The notes under the pieces: generated by a model
Database searches by the model: none
What the model was told of the DNA's origin: nothing
Seen by the model: the letters and a program-made list of their open reading frames with translations, nothing else
Source of the DNA: Aquimarina aggregata
Lineage (GTDB): Bacteria; Bacteroidota; Bacteroidia; Flavobacteriales; Flavobacteriaceae
Length of the DNA: 64,000 nt
Direction: 5' to 3'
NCBI RefSeq assembly: GCF_001632745.1
Contig: NZ_LQRT01000024.1
Span: forward strand, 594,261 to 658,260
Shown: in pieces, positions 7,704-16,437 of the stretch
How positions within the stretch are numbered: the first letter of the stretch is position 1
How the letters are laid out: every line of letters starts with the position of its first letter
Made by a program: the position numbers and the translations under genes

Positions 7704-8543
7704 ATGATGAAGAACATCCTGATTCCCACAGATTTTTCTGACAATTCATGGAATGCCATTGTGTATGCATTATCGTTTTTTAGAAAAGTGAAGTGCAATT
7801 TTTTTCTTTTGCATGTATCACCTTACGAAGAAATGATGGGAGGAACTACTTTTTATGATACCACAAATTCGGTTGTTGAAAACACGACGCATAGTCACAA
7901 AGAACAAATGCGATTGTTACAGAAAAAAATCGAAAAATTGCCATTAAATACAAAGCATCAGTTTTTTTGGATAAACGAATACATCTTCTTTATTGATGCT
8001 ATCAGAAAACAAATAGAGCATAAACATATTGATTTTATTGTGATGGGGACCAAAGGTGCCTCTGGTCTCAAAGAAAAAACTATAGGAAGTAATACAGGTG
8101 ATGTTATTACAAAAGTAAAATGCCCTGTTTTGGTAGTTCCCGAAAAAGCAACTTATACAAGACCTAGAGAAATAGCTTTTCCTACAGACTATAATATATC
8201 ATATAAGAATAGGGTACTGCATACTATTGCAGAAATTTTGGACGTACATAATACATGTTTGAGAATTTTGCATGTCACTAAGAAAAATCAAAAGTTAAGT
8301 GGGTTACAAGAAAAGAATAAAGATTTTTTGGATGATGCATTAGAAGATATAGAGCATAGTTTTCATTTTTTATCAAACCCTAATATTGAAGAAGCAGTAC
8401 AATGTTTTGTAGAAAGTAGAGATATTACAATGATTACAATGATTGCAAAGAACCTTAATTTTTTTCAACGCATTTTATTTCATCCTACCGTAGAAAAAAT
8501 AAGCTATCATACCACTATTCCCTTTTTGGTATTACATGAATAA
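7704..8543 (+). CDS. Universal stress protein, tandem UspA domains
   Basis: This 279-residue cytoplasmic protein has two UspA domains. The first starts MKNILIPTDFSDNSWNAI and ends with the nucleotide-binding loop MGTKGASGLKEKTIGSNT (G-2x-G-9x-G-S/T), so it probably binds ATP. The second, from about 155 (EIAFPTDYNISYKNRV), lacks a clear glycine loop and ends TTIPFLVLHE. It is the first gene of an operon with hemN, 31 bases apart, under a CRP/FNR-type promoter. It is one of eight related Usp genes in this window. A low-oxygen or energy-stress role follows from the promoter and the partner gene; the molecular target is unknown. Confidence 0.9.
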   Translation: MMKNILIPTDFSDNSWNAIVYALSFFRKVKCNFFLLHVSPYEEMMGGTTFYDTTNSVVENTTHSHKEQMRLLQKKIEKLPLNTKHQFFWINEYIFFIDAIRKQIEHKHIDFIVMGTKGASGLKEKTIGSNTGDVITKVKCPVLVVPEKATYTRPREIAFPTDYNISYKNRVLHTIAEILDVHNTCLRILHVTKKNQKLSGLQEKNKDFLDDALEDIEHSFHFLSNPNIEEAVQCFVESRDITMITMIAKNLNFFQRILFHPTVEKISYHTTIPFLVLHE

Positions 8544-8574
8544 ATAGTAGTAATTCTAATCGAAAATAATAATA

Positions 8575-9939
8575 ATGAGCACAAATTTGATTAATAAGTA
8601 TAACATTCCAGGACCAAGATATACAAGTTATCCAACGGTTCCGTATTGGGATATTGATACATTTTCATTGTCCAAATGGAAGAAATCTGTAAAACGATCT
8701 TTTTCTGAAAGTAATACTACCGAGGGGATAAGCCTGTATATTCACTTACCCTTTTGTGAACGTATGTGCACATTTTGTGGTTGTAATAAAAGAATTACAA
8801 AACGACATGACGTAGAGTTACCGTATATACATGCGTTACTTAAAGAATGGAGTTTATACCTTAATTTATTAGAAACCAAACCAAAAATAAAAGAATTACA
8901 TCTAGGTGGTGGCACACCTACTTTTTTTTCTCCAAAGAATTTAGAGTATTTAATTAGTTCTTTATTTAAAGGAGTAGACCGTGCTAAAGATTGTGAGTTT
9001 AGTTTTGAAGGTCATCCTAATAATACGACCAAAGAACATTTACAGGCCTTGTTTGATGTAGGTTTTAGAAGAGTAAGTTTTGGTGTACAAGATTATGACG
9101 AGAATGTTCAAAAAGCAATTCATCGTATACAACCTTTTGAAAATGTAAAATATGTCACCGAGATGGCTCGAGAGATTGGGTATACCTCTGTGGGGCATGA
9201 TATTATTTTTGGTTTACCTTTTCAGACTCAAGAAGCCGTGATTAATACGATTTTAAAAACCAAAGCGCTATTACCAGATAGACTAGCATTTTATAGTTAT
9301 GCGCATGTGCCTTGGCAAAAAGGAAATGGGCAACGCGGGTTTAAAGATGTTGACCTGCCTTCTGCAGAGCAAAAAAGAATGCAATACGAAATGGGTAAAA
9401 AACTACTAAAAAAAGTAGGCTATGTAGAAATCGGAATGGATCATTTTGGTTTGCAAAATGACTCGCTATACAAAGCAATGGAAGATCAAAAGTTACATCG
9501 TAATTTTATGGGATATACAGCATCAAAAACACAAATGATGATTGGGTTAGGCGTCTCTGCTATTAGTGATAGCTGGTATGGTTTTGCTCAAAATGTAAAG
9601 AATATAGAAGAATATCAGCACTTGGTAAATGAAAATATCATTCCGGTGTATCGCGGACATATATTAAACAAAGAAGATGAGATTATTAGACAACACATTC
9701 TTAACCTAATGTGTCATTTTGAAACCAACTGGAAAGAGGATGACTTATACTTTAAAGAATTGCCAGAAGTGTTGCAAAATCTAAAAGAGCTTGAAATTGA
9801 TGGGCTATTAGAAATATCTAGAAATACAGTAAAAGTTACCGAAAAAGGTCGTCCGTTTGTGCGTAATATATGTATGGCTTTTGACTTAAGATTACAACGC
9901 AGTATTCCTGAAACTACATTATTTTCGATGACTATTTAA
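8575..9939 (+). CDS. hemN: Oxygen-independent coproporphyrinogen III dehydrogenase
   Basis: HemN converts coproporphyrinogen III to protoporphyrinogen IX without oxygen, using S-adenosylmethionine and a [4Fe-4S] cluster. The radical-SAM motif CERMCTFCGC is at 61-70 (Cys61, Cys65, Cys68, plus the HemN-specific Cys70). It is preceded by YIHLPF and followed by LHLGGGTPTFF and the PGPRYTSYP N-terminal strand that marks true HemN rather than HemW. The length of 454 residues is typical. It is cotranscribed with a Usp from a CRP/FNR-type promoter and lies beside the cbb3 oxidase operon, which needs haem at low oxygen. It converges on the cco operon, with stop codons 9 bases apart. Confidence 0.96.
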   Translation: MSTNLINKYNIPGPRYTSYPTVPYWDIDTFSLSKWKKSVKRSFSESNTTEGISLYIHLPFCERMCTFCGCNKRITKRHDVELPYIHALLKEWSLYLNLLETKPKIKELHLGGGTPTFFSPKNLEYLISSLFKGVDRAKDCEFSFEGHPNNTTKEHLQALFDVGFRRVSFGVQDYDENVQKAIHRIQPFENVKYVTEMAREIGYTSVGHDIIFGLPFQTQEAVINTILKTKALLPDRLAFYSYAHVPWQKGNGQRGFKDVDLPSAEQKRMQYEMGKKLLKKVGYVEIGMDHFGLQNDSLYKAMEDQKLHRNFMGYTASKTQMMIGLGVSAISDSWYGFAQNVKNIEEYQHLVNENIIPVYRGHILNKEDEIIRQHILNLMCHFETNWKEDDLYFKELPEVLQNLKELEIDGLLEISRNTVKVTEKGRPFVRNICMAFDLRLQRSIPETTLFSMTI

Positions 9940-9947
9940 TCTGTGAT

Positions 9948-10649
9948 TTAGTGACACTCAAAATTAGTAGAAACTATTTCTGTAACAGGCTTGGGAGAAA
10001 TATAAGGAATCCCAAGCCCTAATCCTCGTATTATAAACAATAACCCGATAAGTACTACAAATACCGGAATGGCTTTCTGGATATGTTGTCGTACTTTTTT
10101 GGTTAAAAAGTTACTTAAGTAGACCGCTGTAGTCATTAAAGGAATAGTTCCTAATCCAAAAAGGATCATATATAGACTGCTTTCAAAAATATCACCAGAT
10201 GCAATGGCGCCAAATACAGCCATGTATACGAGACCGCAAGGTAAAAAACCGTTTAAAAAACCAATGGTTAAAAAAGTATCCGAAGTTTTCTTTTTAAGTG
10301 CAGCTCCGAGATTGTTTTTTATTTTGGACACCAGCTTATAGATAGGTTTAGAAAAATTGTATTGATTAAAATGGTGATGCGGTACTACGATAATTAAAAT
10401 CATTAATACGCCAACAATAATAGATAATGTCTGTTGCATCCCGAAAAGATGTAAACTCTTACCTAGAGCCCCAAAAAACAATCCAATAATGGCGTAAGCC
10501 AACAATCTACCAAGGTGATATAAAAATATCTGAAATAGCTTCTGGGTGTTATTCTTCCTGTTTACGGGTAACATAAATGCAATAGGTCCACACATGCCAA
10601 TACAGTGAAAACTTCCTAATAAACCTAATATGACAGCTGATAGTAACAT
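9948..10649 (-). CDS. TauE/SafE-type membrane protein of the cco operon
   Basis: This 233-residue protein has six or seven hydrophobic segments and the N-terminal motif FHCIGMCGP typical of the DsbD-like 'sulfite exporter TauE/SafE' family found at the end of flavobacterial cco operons. A second GFLPCGLVYMAVF element lies in the middle. The paired Cys-containing motifs suggest copper or thiol transfer rather than sulfite export, and the family has been linked to cytochrome oxidase assembly. It starts two bases after fixH and is the last gene of the operon. Confidence 0.8.
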   Translation of the reverse strand: MLLSAVILGLLGSFHCIGMCGPIAFMLPVNRKNNTQKLFQIFLYHLGRLLAYAIIGLFFGALGKSLHLFGMQQTLSIIVGVLMILIIVVPHHHFNQYNFSKPIYKLVSKIKNNLGAALKKKTSDTFLTIGFLNGFLPCGLVYMAVFGAIASGDIFESSLYMILFGLGTIPLMTTAVYLSNFLTKKVRQHIQKAIPVFVVLIGLLFIIRGLGLGIPYISPKPVTEIVSTNFECH

Positions 10650-10651
10650 GT

Positions 10652-11098
10652 TTAATACATAAATGATTTTTTAAATAAATATGGAGTGTGGTCGAACTCC
10701 CAATCAATAGTAATATTCCATCTGCCTTCTATCAGGTTTTTATCTGGTATAAGCATTTGAGCATTTGAGAGTGAAATAGGAACTTCAAAATCTAATTTTT
10801 TATTTGATGGCCTATAAAAAGATAGTGTGCCAGAGATATCCTCAGAATTTGTGTGCTTTGGAAATAAAATCAATAGACCGCTATCAGTTTTTTTAATTTG
10901 AATAGTACCTTCCAAAGTTTTTGCGTTTTTTTCGGCATTGATTTCCTTTTGAAAAGCTAACTCTTCCTTATAATACTCTTCTGTAACAAGATCATGAGTA
11001 AACTTTTGCTCGGTATTCATTCGAACTACGAAGTATAGTATAAAAGAAATAAATCCTATAAAAACTAATACGATTGCTGTTCCCCAGTTTATTTTCAT
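10652..11098 (-). CDS. fixH: FixH family cbb3 oxidase assembly protein
   Basis: This 148-residue protein has one N-terminal membrane helix (about 8-26, AIVLVFIGFISFILYFVV), then the FixH pattern of EEYYKEELAFQKEINAEKNA and a C-terminal beta domain (SGTLSFYRPSNKKLDFEVP, GRWNITIDWEFD). FixH/CcoH is needed for cbb3 oxidase assembly and contacts CcoN. It lies between ccoG and the TauE/SafE gene with gaps of 10 and 2 bases, so it belongs to the cco operon. Confidence 0.88.
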   Translation of the reverse strand: MKINWGTAIVLVFIGFISFILYFVVRMNTEQKFTHDLVTEEYYKEELAFQKEINAEKNAKTLEGTIQIKKTDSGLLILFPKHTNSEDISGTLSFYRPSNKKLDFEVPISLSNAQMLIPDKNLIEGRWNITIDWEFDHTPYLFKKSFMY

Positions 11099-11108
11099 GA
11101 TAGTTGTT

Positions 11109-12530
11109 TTATTTATAACTTCTTGGGCCTAGAAATGCCGTTGTCGTTGTTTCTATTAATTCAGTTTTACTGTATACGCCAATTTTTATTCTGTCCTTAT
11201 CTCCACTTAGCGCGGCACTGTTGATTTCTATAAACAAAGTTCCTTCAGCTAACCCTTGTTCTGGGACGTTAAAATTTTTATGCGTTACGAGTTCTATTTT
11301 TCCATTATGTGATAGCAATTCAAAATGAACATCCTCTATTTCTGAAGTGGTTTTATTGACCAATTTATAGGTATAGACGTTACTAATAATATGATCTGCC
11401 TTTCGCTCATATAATTGTCCTGGTAATCTTAGAATTGTTGCTTCTACATCATTGCGCAAGAACGACATCCCTAATAAAACACCTGTAAGGATGACCAGTA
11501 CGGCACTATATCCTTTTAATCTTGGACCAAATTTGAATTTTGCTTTTTTGGCAATGTTATCTTCACTGGCATATCGTATTAATCCTTTAGGCAGGTGTAC
11601 ACTTTCCATCATATGATCACAAGCATCAATACAAGCAGTACAGTTGATGCATTCTAGTTGTGTTCCATTTCTAATATCTATTCCCGTGGGACATACATGA
11701 ACGCATTGAAAACAATCAATACAGTCACCTTTTCCTGTAGTAGGGCGGTCTTCATTTTTTCTGAATTTAGCTCTCCCAGTTTCTTTTTCTCCTCGCTTAT
11801 AGTCATAAGCGACAACAATAGATTTAGAATCCAATAATACTCCTTGTAATCTTCCGTAAGGGCAGGCGATTATGCAAACCTGTTCTCTAAACCAGGCAAA
11901 TACAAAATAAAATACAGCTGTAAAAATAAGAAGAGAGATAAGTGTACTTATATGTTTAGAGGGGCCATCGATAATGTATTTTAATAATTGATCACTACCT
12001 ATTAAGTAGGCCAAAAAAACATTGGCAATTAGAAAAGAAATAACAAAAAATATGAACCATTTAAGAGTACGTTTTTTGATTTTTTCTGCATCCCATTTTT
12101 GTTTGTCTAGACGTATTTGTTTGCCGCGATCTCCCTCGATCCAGTATTCGATTCTTCGAAAAACCAGTTCCATAAAGATCGTTTGTGGGCATACCCATCC
12201 GCAGAATAGTCTACCAAATGCCACTGTAAATAAAGTCACAAAAATGACTCCTATAATCATCGAGATTACAAATAAGTGAAAATCTTGTGGCCAAAATGGG
12301 GCTCCGAAAATATTAAAACGACGTTCTAGAACATTAAAAAGAAGAAATTGGTTTCCATTAATTTTAATAAAAGGAGCAGAAAACAAGAATAGTAATAAAC
12401 CATAACTTACCCATTTACGGTAGTCATAATAAACGCCCTTAGGTTTTTTGGGATACACCCAGGCACGTTTACCCTCTTCGTTAATCGTGCCTATAGAATC
12501 TCTGAAATTTTCATTATTTGGTGTTTCCAA
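11109..12530 (-). CDS. ccoG: Cytochrome c oxidase accessory protein CcoG
   Basis: CcoG is a membrane iron-sulfur protein that reduces copper(II) for delivery to the cbb3 oxidase. This 473-residue copy has several membrane helices in the first 220 residues, the Cys motif FCGWVCPQTIF, EQVCIIACPYGR, and a ferredoxin-like pair CIDCFQCVHVCPTGID and CINCTACIDACD in the middle. A periplasmic C-terminal immunoglobulin-like domain begins near 385. It is followed by fixH and preceded by ccoP, 30 bases away, in the usual order. Confidence 0.96.
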   Translation of the reverse strand: METPNNENFRDSIGTINEEGKRAWVYPKKPKGVYYDYRKWVSYGLLLFLFSAPFIKINGNQFLLFNVLERRFNIFGAPFWPQDFHLFVISMIIGVIFVTLFTVAFGRLFCGWVCPQTIFMELVFRRIEYWIEGDRGKQIRLDKQKWDAEKIKKRTLKWFIFFVISFLIANVFLAYLIGSDQLLKYIIDGPSKHISTLISLLIFTAVFYFVFAWFREQVCIIACPYGRLQGVLLDSKSIVVAYDYKRGEKETGRAKFRKNEDRPTTGKGDCIDCFQCVHVCPTGIDIRNGTQLECINCTACIDACDHMMESVHLPKGLIRYASEDNIAKKAKFKFGPRLKGYSAVLVILTGVLLGMSFLRNDVEATILRLPGQLYERKADHIISNVYTYKLVNKTTSEIEDVHFELLSHNGKIELVTHKNFNVPEQGLAEGTLFIEINSAALSGDKDRIKIGVYSKTELIETTTTAFLGPRSYK

Positions 12531-12560
12531 TGGGATACTGGTTTTAAATGTTTTCTAGAG

Positions 12561-13514
12561 TTATTTACTTACTACAGCAGTTGAATCTGAGATAGTTTCA
12601 GGAATTTCATCCTGCGGGATTTCTTCTTTTGAAGCTTCAGGATCAACCCATAACTCTCCTTGTGCTTCTTTAGGATCTAAAGGTGTTGAACCTTGTAGCG
12701 TAAGTATGTAGCTCGCAACTTGAGCCATTTCTGCGGGTTTCAGAGTTTGTTTCCAGGCTACCATCCCTTTTCCATCACGACCACCTTCAGAAACTGTTCT
12801 AAAAATGTTCTTAATACCGCCTCCTAATATCCAATATTGATCGGTAAGATTGGGACCAATACCTCCTCCGCCGTCGGCTTTGTGACATGCAGCACAATTT
12901 GCAGAAAAAATAGATTTCCCAGCACTAATATCAGAAGCTTCTGTAAGTACGGTAACGGTATTGATATCAACAAGATCTTTGGCCGTTTTCTTATACTCTT
13001 CGATAGCCAATTTAGCTTCAGCAACTTCTGTTTCGTATTCTTCTGCTTGTGTATAATCGTTAAATGCATGAAACCTTATAAGGTATATTACACCAAATAT
13101 AATTGTAGCATAAAAACTGTATACCCACCATGGTGGTAAATTATTGTCTAGTTCCTGAATGCCATCATAATTATGATCAAGAATGATTTCTCCTTCTTCT
13201 TCTACAGGTTTACTATCTAATAGTCTTAAATATGTAGCTTTAAACCATCTAAATTGATTTTCTTTCTTCTTTTTTTGTGCTAGAAGATATCGCTCTTGTT
13301 CTTCTGGTTTTAGTGATTGAAATAAGACATTGTTTAGTGCTGCTACACATATTTCTATAGCCACAGCAAATAACAAAACAAGTCCTAATGCTATCCAGGT
13401 TAAGGGTTGTGTTAAAAATGCAGATTGCTCTGGAGATTCAACAGTTAATTCTATCAATATATATGCGATGCCTAAAAAGGCAAGCACTCTCAAATATGAT
13501 GATGTACTTCTCAT
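12561..13514 (-). CDS. ccoP: cbb3 oxidase subunit III, single-haem CcoP
   Basis: CcoP carries electrons into the cbb3 oxidase. This 317-residue form has an N-terminal membrane helix pair, a conserved NLPPWWVYSFYATIIFG helix (about 130-147), and only one haem-c site, CAACH (Cys207, Cys210, His211), followed by GGGGIGPNLTDQYW. Proteobacterial CcoP usually has two haem sites, while the single-haem form is common in Bacteroidota. The likely axial methionine is in GKGMVAWK. The ATG overlaps the ccoQ stop by four bases (ATGA), giving translational coupling. The acidic C-terminal tail is poorly conserved. Confidence 0.95.
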   Translation of the reverse strand: MRSTSSYLRVLAFLGIAYILIELTVESPEQSAFLTQPLTWIALGLVLLFAVAIEICVAALNNVLFQSLKPEEQERYLLAQKKKKENQFRWFKATYLRLLDSKPVEEEGEIILDHNYDGIQELDNNLPPWWVYSFYATIIFGVIYLIRFHAFNDYTQAEEYETEVAEAKLAIEEYKKTAKDLVDINTVTVLTEASDISAGKSIFSANCAACHKADGGGGIGPNLTDQYWILGGGIKNIFRTVSEGGRDGKGMVAWKQTLKPAEMAQVASYILTLQGSTPLDPKEAQGELWVDPEASKEEIPQDEIPETISDSTAVVSK

Positions 13515-13696
13515 AATTGTGTTTCGTTTTCAGTTTCTAATGGAATTTGACTTACTTCTTTGATATGTTCTTTTTTGGCGGTAAATACCCACCAGAATAA
13601 CAATGCGAAAAAGACGAAAAATATAAGTAGCGAAATGATAGGATAGATAGCTATACCTTCAATACTTTCCATATGACCTTTTACAAATTTTAGCAT
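13511..13696 (-). CDS. ccoQ: CcoQ-like cbb3 oxidase subunit
   Basis: This 61-residue protein has one membrane helix (IYPIISLLIFFVFFALLFWWVF) followed by a short charged tail, the usual form of CcoQ, which stabilises the oxidase. It sits between ccoNO (5-base gap) and ccoP (4-base overlap), its expected place. Recognition rests on position, size and topology more than on sequence. Confidence 0.85.
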   Translation of the reverse strand: MLKFVKGHMESIEGIAIYPIISLLIFFVFFALLFWWVFTAKKEHIKEVSQIPLETENETQL

Positions 13697-13701
13697 AATA
13701 T

Positions 13702-15903
13702 CTATTCTTTGGTTTGTACTAAATCTTCTTTGGTTTTTACTTTAATATCGGTTCCTAATCTTTGGATGTAAGCAATTAGAGCTACGACTTCTCGATTTCT
13801 CATTTCAACAAAATCTAACCCGTTGTCTTTGGCGTATTTTTTATCTGCTTCATAGGTTTTGGCAAAGTCAGGATCGCTATACAAGTTCTTCTCAATAGTT
13901 GTAGCCTGCTCGTCCATCCATTGTTGTGCCCTTGTAATTTCTTCAGGAGTGTATGGCACACCAAGAGTGACCATTGCTTTCATTTTTGTTTCAGTATTGG
14001 ATCTGTCCAGTTTATTTTTGATCAGCCATTTATAACTTGGCATAATGGATCCGGATGAGGTCGTTTGGGGATCATAAAAATGGTTTAGATGCCAATTGTC
14101 AGAGTATTTCCCACCAATTCTCATGAGATCAGGACCTGTACGTTTACTACCCCAAAGAAATGGGTGATCATAAACATATTCTCCTGCTTTAGAATACTCC
14201 CCGTATCGTTCGACCTCACTTCGAAATGGTCTTATCATTTGTGAATGACATGAAACGCAACTTTCTCGTATATAAATATCCCTTCCTTCTAATTCGAGTG
14301 GAGTGTATGGTTTTACACTTGTAATCGTAGGGATGTTAGATTTTACCATTAATGTAGGTACTATTTGTACAATACCACCGATAAGAATAGCAATGGTAGC
14401 AAAGATGGTTAGCTTAACAGGTCTTCTTTCTAACCAGGTATGGTACCCTTCTTTAGCAGTTCTTTTTTTAGTAACTTTTTGCAGCGCAGCAGCTTCTGCA
14501 AGCTCGTCGGTTACTGCACTACCACTTCGTATAGTTTTAACAATGTTATATAGCATTACAAAGGTTCCGAGAATATATAAACTACCACCAATAGCTCTCA
14601 TCCAATACATAGGGATGATCTCGTTAACAGTCTCTAAGAAATTACCATAAGTTAAGGTACCGTCGGGGTTAAATTGTTTCCACATAGATGCTTGCACAAA
14701 TCCCGCTACGTACATTGGTAACGCATACATGATAATCCCTAAAGTTCCTATCCAGAAATGTGCATTTGCTAATCCTGTAGACCATAATTTTGTTTTGGTA
14801 AGTTTTGGAACTAACCAATAGACCATACCAAAGGTTAAAAACCCGTTCCATGCTAAAGCACCGACATGAACGTGTGCTATAATCCAATCACTAAAGTGAG
14901 CAATAGCATTTACATTTTTAAGAGATAACATTGGCCCTTCAAAAGTAGCCATACCATATCCAGTGATCGCCACAACCATAAACTTTAAAACGGGATCGGT
15001 ACGCACTTTATCCCAAGCCCCACGTAAGGTTAATAAACCATTAATCATACCTCCCCAAGAAGGAGCGATCAACATCACCGAAAATGCAACACCTAAATTT
15101 TGCGCCCAGTCTGGTAAAGAAGAATATAATAGGTGGTGTGGCCCTGCCCAGATATATATAAATATTAGAGACCAGAAATGAACAATAGATAATCTATATG
15201 AGTAAATGGGTCTATTAGCCGCCTTTGGAATAAAATAGTACATTAACCCCAAGAACGGAGTCGTAAGAAAGAAAGCTACGGCGTTGTGACCATACCACCA
15301 TTGAACCAGAGCATCTTGAACACCAGCGTATACAGAATAACTTTTAAAAGCACTAACGGGTAACTCAAGGCTATTAAAAATATGAAGTACGGCAACCGTG
15401 ACAAAGGTGGCTAGATAAAACCAGATCGCTACATACATATGGCGTTGTCTCCTTTTTAATATAGTGCCAATAAGATTCCAACCAAAAACTACCCATATAA
15501 TAGCTATTGCAATATCAAAAGGCCATTCTAGTTCTGCATATTCTTTGGATGTAGTATATCCCAGTGGTAAAGTAATAGCAGCTCCTACTATAATTAATTG
15601 CCAAACCCAGAAGTTAATATTACTTAATGTATCATTAAACATTCGTGTTTTTAATAAACGCTGAGTAGAGTAATATACTCCTGCAAAAATGGCGTTTCCA
15701 ACAAATGCAAAAATTACTGCGTTGGTATGAAGTGGCCTTAGTCTTCCAAAGCTTAACCATGAGATACCATCGGTAAGATTTGGAAAAAGAAACATAAAGG
15801 CTAACAATAATCCTACAGACATTCCTACGATGCCCCAAAGCATAGTAGCATATAAGAATTTTTTTACGATTTTGTTATCGTAGTAGAACTTTTCTATTTC
15901 CAT
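13702..15903 (-). CDS. ccoNO: Fused cbb3 oxidase subunits I and II (CcoNO)
   Basis: The first 480 or so residues are CcoN, the twelve-helix haem-copper subunit that reduces oxygen, with His ligands visible in FGRLRPLHTNAVIF, WWYGHNAVAFF, GPHHLLY and IIAHVHVGALAWNG. The rest is CcoO, with one haem-c site CVSCH (Cys549, Cys552, His553) and the MIRPFRSEVERYG and RTGPDLMRIGGKYSD elements. A fused CcoNO is typical of Bacteroidota. I start at 15903 (MEIEKFYYDN): the longer frame from 16017 would run through ccoS, and the start chosen lies one base after the ccoS stop. The enzyme is a high-affinity terminal oxidase, consistent with the CRP/FNR-type promoter upstream of ccoS. Confidence 0.97.
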   Translation of the reverse strand: MEIEKFYYDNKIVKKFLYATMLWGIVGMSVGLLLAFMFLFPNLTDGISWLSFGRLRPLHTNAVIFAFVGNAIFAGVYYSTQRLLKTRMFNDTLSNINFWVWQLIIVGAAITLPLGYTTSKEYAELEWPFDIAIAIIWVVFGWNLIGTILKRRQRHMYVAIWFYLATFVTVAVLHIFNSLELPVSAFKSYSVYAGVQDALVQWWYGHNAVAFFLTTPFLGLMYYFIPKAANRPIYSYRLSIVHFWSLIFIYIWAGPHHLLYSSLPDWAQNLGVAFSVMLIAPSWGGMINGLLTLRGAWDKVRTDPVLKFMVVAITGYGMATFEGPMLSLKNVNAIAHFSDWIIAHVHVGALAWNGFLTFGMVYWLVPKLTKTKLWSTGLANAHFWIGTLGIIMYALPMYVAGFVQASMWKQFNPDGTLTYGNFLETVNEIIPMYWMRAIGGSLYILGTFVMLYNIVKTIRSGSAVTDELAEAAALQKVTKKRTAKEGYHTWLERRPVKLTIFATIAILIGGIVQIVPTLMVKSNIPTITSVKPYTPLELEGRDIYIRESCVSCHSQMIRPFRSEVERYGEYSKAGEYVYDHPFLWGSKRTGPDLMRIGGKYSDNWHLNHFYDPQTTSSGSIMPSYKWLIKNKLDRSNTETKMKAMVTLGVPYTPEEITRAQQWMDEQATTIEKNLYSDPDFAKTYEADKKYAKDNGLDFVEMRNREVVALIAYIQRLGTDIKVKTKEDLVQTKE

Positions 15904-15904
15904 A

Positions 15905-16099
15905 TTAAGATTGTTTAGTTTTAGTAGTTTTTGAAGGTTTTGCGTTTTGGTCTTTAACAATTTCATCATCAAAGAGCATTCTAACAGAAGGAGTATATAC
16001 ATCATCGTATTGCCCATTTTTAACAGCTATAATAAAACTGATAAAAAAGACGATCGCTACGATTATACTAATCGTTAGAAGTATATAAATCACACCCAT
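15905..16099 (-). CDS. ccoS: CcoS, cbb3 oxidase maturation protein
   Basis: CcoS is a small membrane protein needed to insert haem and copper into the cbb3 oxidase. This 64-residue copy has one N-terminal helix (VIYILLTISIIVAIVFFISF) and the family motif KNGQYDD followed by a short Asp/Lys-rich tail. It is the first gene of the cco operon, one base before ccoNO, with its ATG 18 bases from the -7 box of a CRP/FNR-type promoter. Confidence 0.92.
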   Translation of the reverse strand: MGVIYILLTISIIVAIVFFISFIIAVKNGQYDDVYTPSVRMLFDDEIVKDQNAKPSKTTKTKQS

Positions 16100-16116
16100 G
16101 TTTTACGTTTATGCCT

Positions 16117-16159
16117 CAAAAGTATGTGTGAAGCTTTTCTTAAAAAATGACATTTGTCA
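16117..16159 (-). promoter_or_regulatory. CRP/FNR-type promoter of the cco operon
   Basis: The minus strand reads TGACAAATGTCA (16148-16159), 23 bases, then TACTTTTG (16117-16124), a perfect TAnnTTTG box. If the start site is about seven bases below the box, the operator is centred near -41.5, the class II activation position. The half sites are TGAC/GTCA rather than TGAT/ATCA. Confidence 0.8.
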
Positions 16160-16190
16160 GGTTTTTCTGAGGATTTCTTTAGCAACTTTG
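16148..16190 (+). promoter_or_regulatory. Divergent promoter sharing the cco operator
   Basis: The same palindrome TGACATTTGTCA (16148-16159) has, 23 bases away on the plus strand, CAACTTTG (16183-16190), one mismatch from TAnnTTTG and identical to the ccoI box. It would drive the small DUF2892 gene at 16228. Confidence 0.6.
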
Positions 16191-16227
16191 TGAAAACTGA
16201 TTTTTAACGCTCTAAAGATTTTTTGTT

Positions 16228-16437
16228 ATGAAGAAAAATATAGGAAAGATAGATGCGGTTCTTAGAATTTTAATAGGCATTGTGTTAGCCTATTTATTCT
16301 ATGAAAATTACGTTTCGAATACCTTAGGAATCTTTTTATTGACCATATCAGGAATAGTAATACTTACGGGTTTTGCAAGATGGTGCCCTTTGTATAAGGT
16401 GCTAAATATTACTACTTACAAGACTAATGAACATTAG
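16228..16437 (+). CDS. DUF2892 small inner-membrane protein
   Basis: This 69-residue protein starts MKKNIGKIDAVLRILIGI and has two membrane helices followed by GFARWCPLYKVLNI. This is the DUF2892 (YgaP transmembrane-domain-like) pattern with its conserved CPLY motif. In YgaP a rhodanese domain is attached; here only the membrane part is present. It is transcribed divergently from the cco operon from what looks like a shared operator. Its stop overlaps that of the convergent pdxH by four bases. Confidence 0.8.
   Translation: MKKNIGKIDAVLRILIGIVLAYLFYENYVSNTLGIFLLTISGIVILTGFARWCPLYKVLNITTYKTNEH

Noticed and set aside
15904..16017. N-terminal extension of CcoNO
   Set aside because: It runs through ccoS in another frame; CcoN homologues start near MEIEKF.
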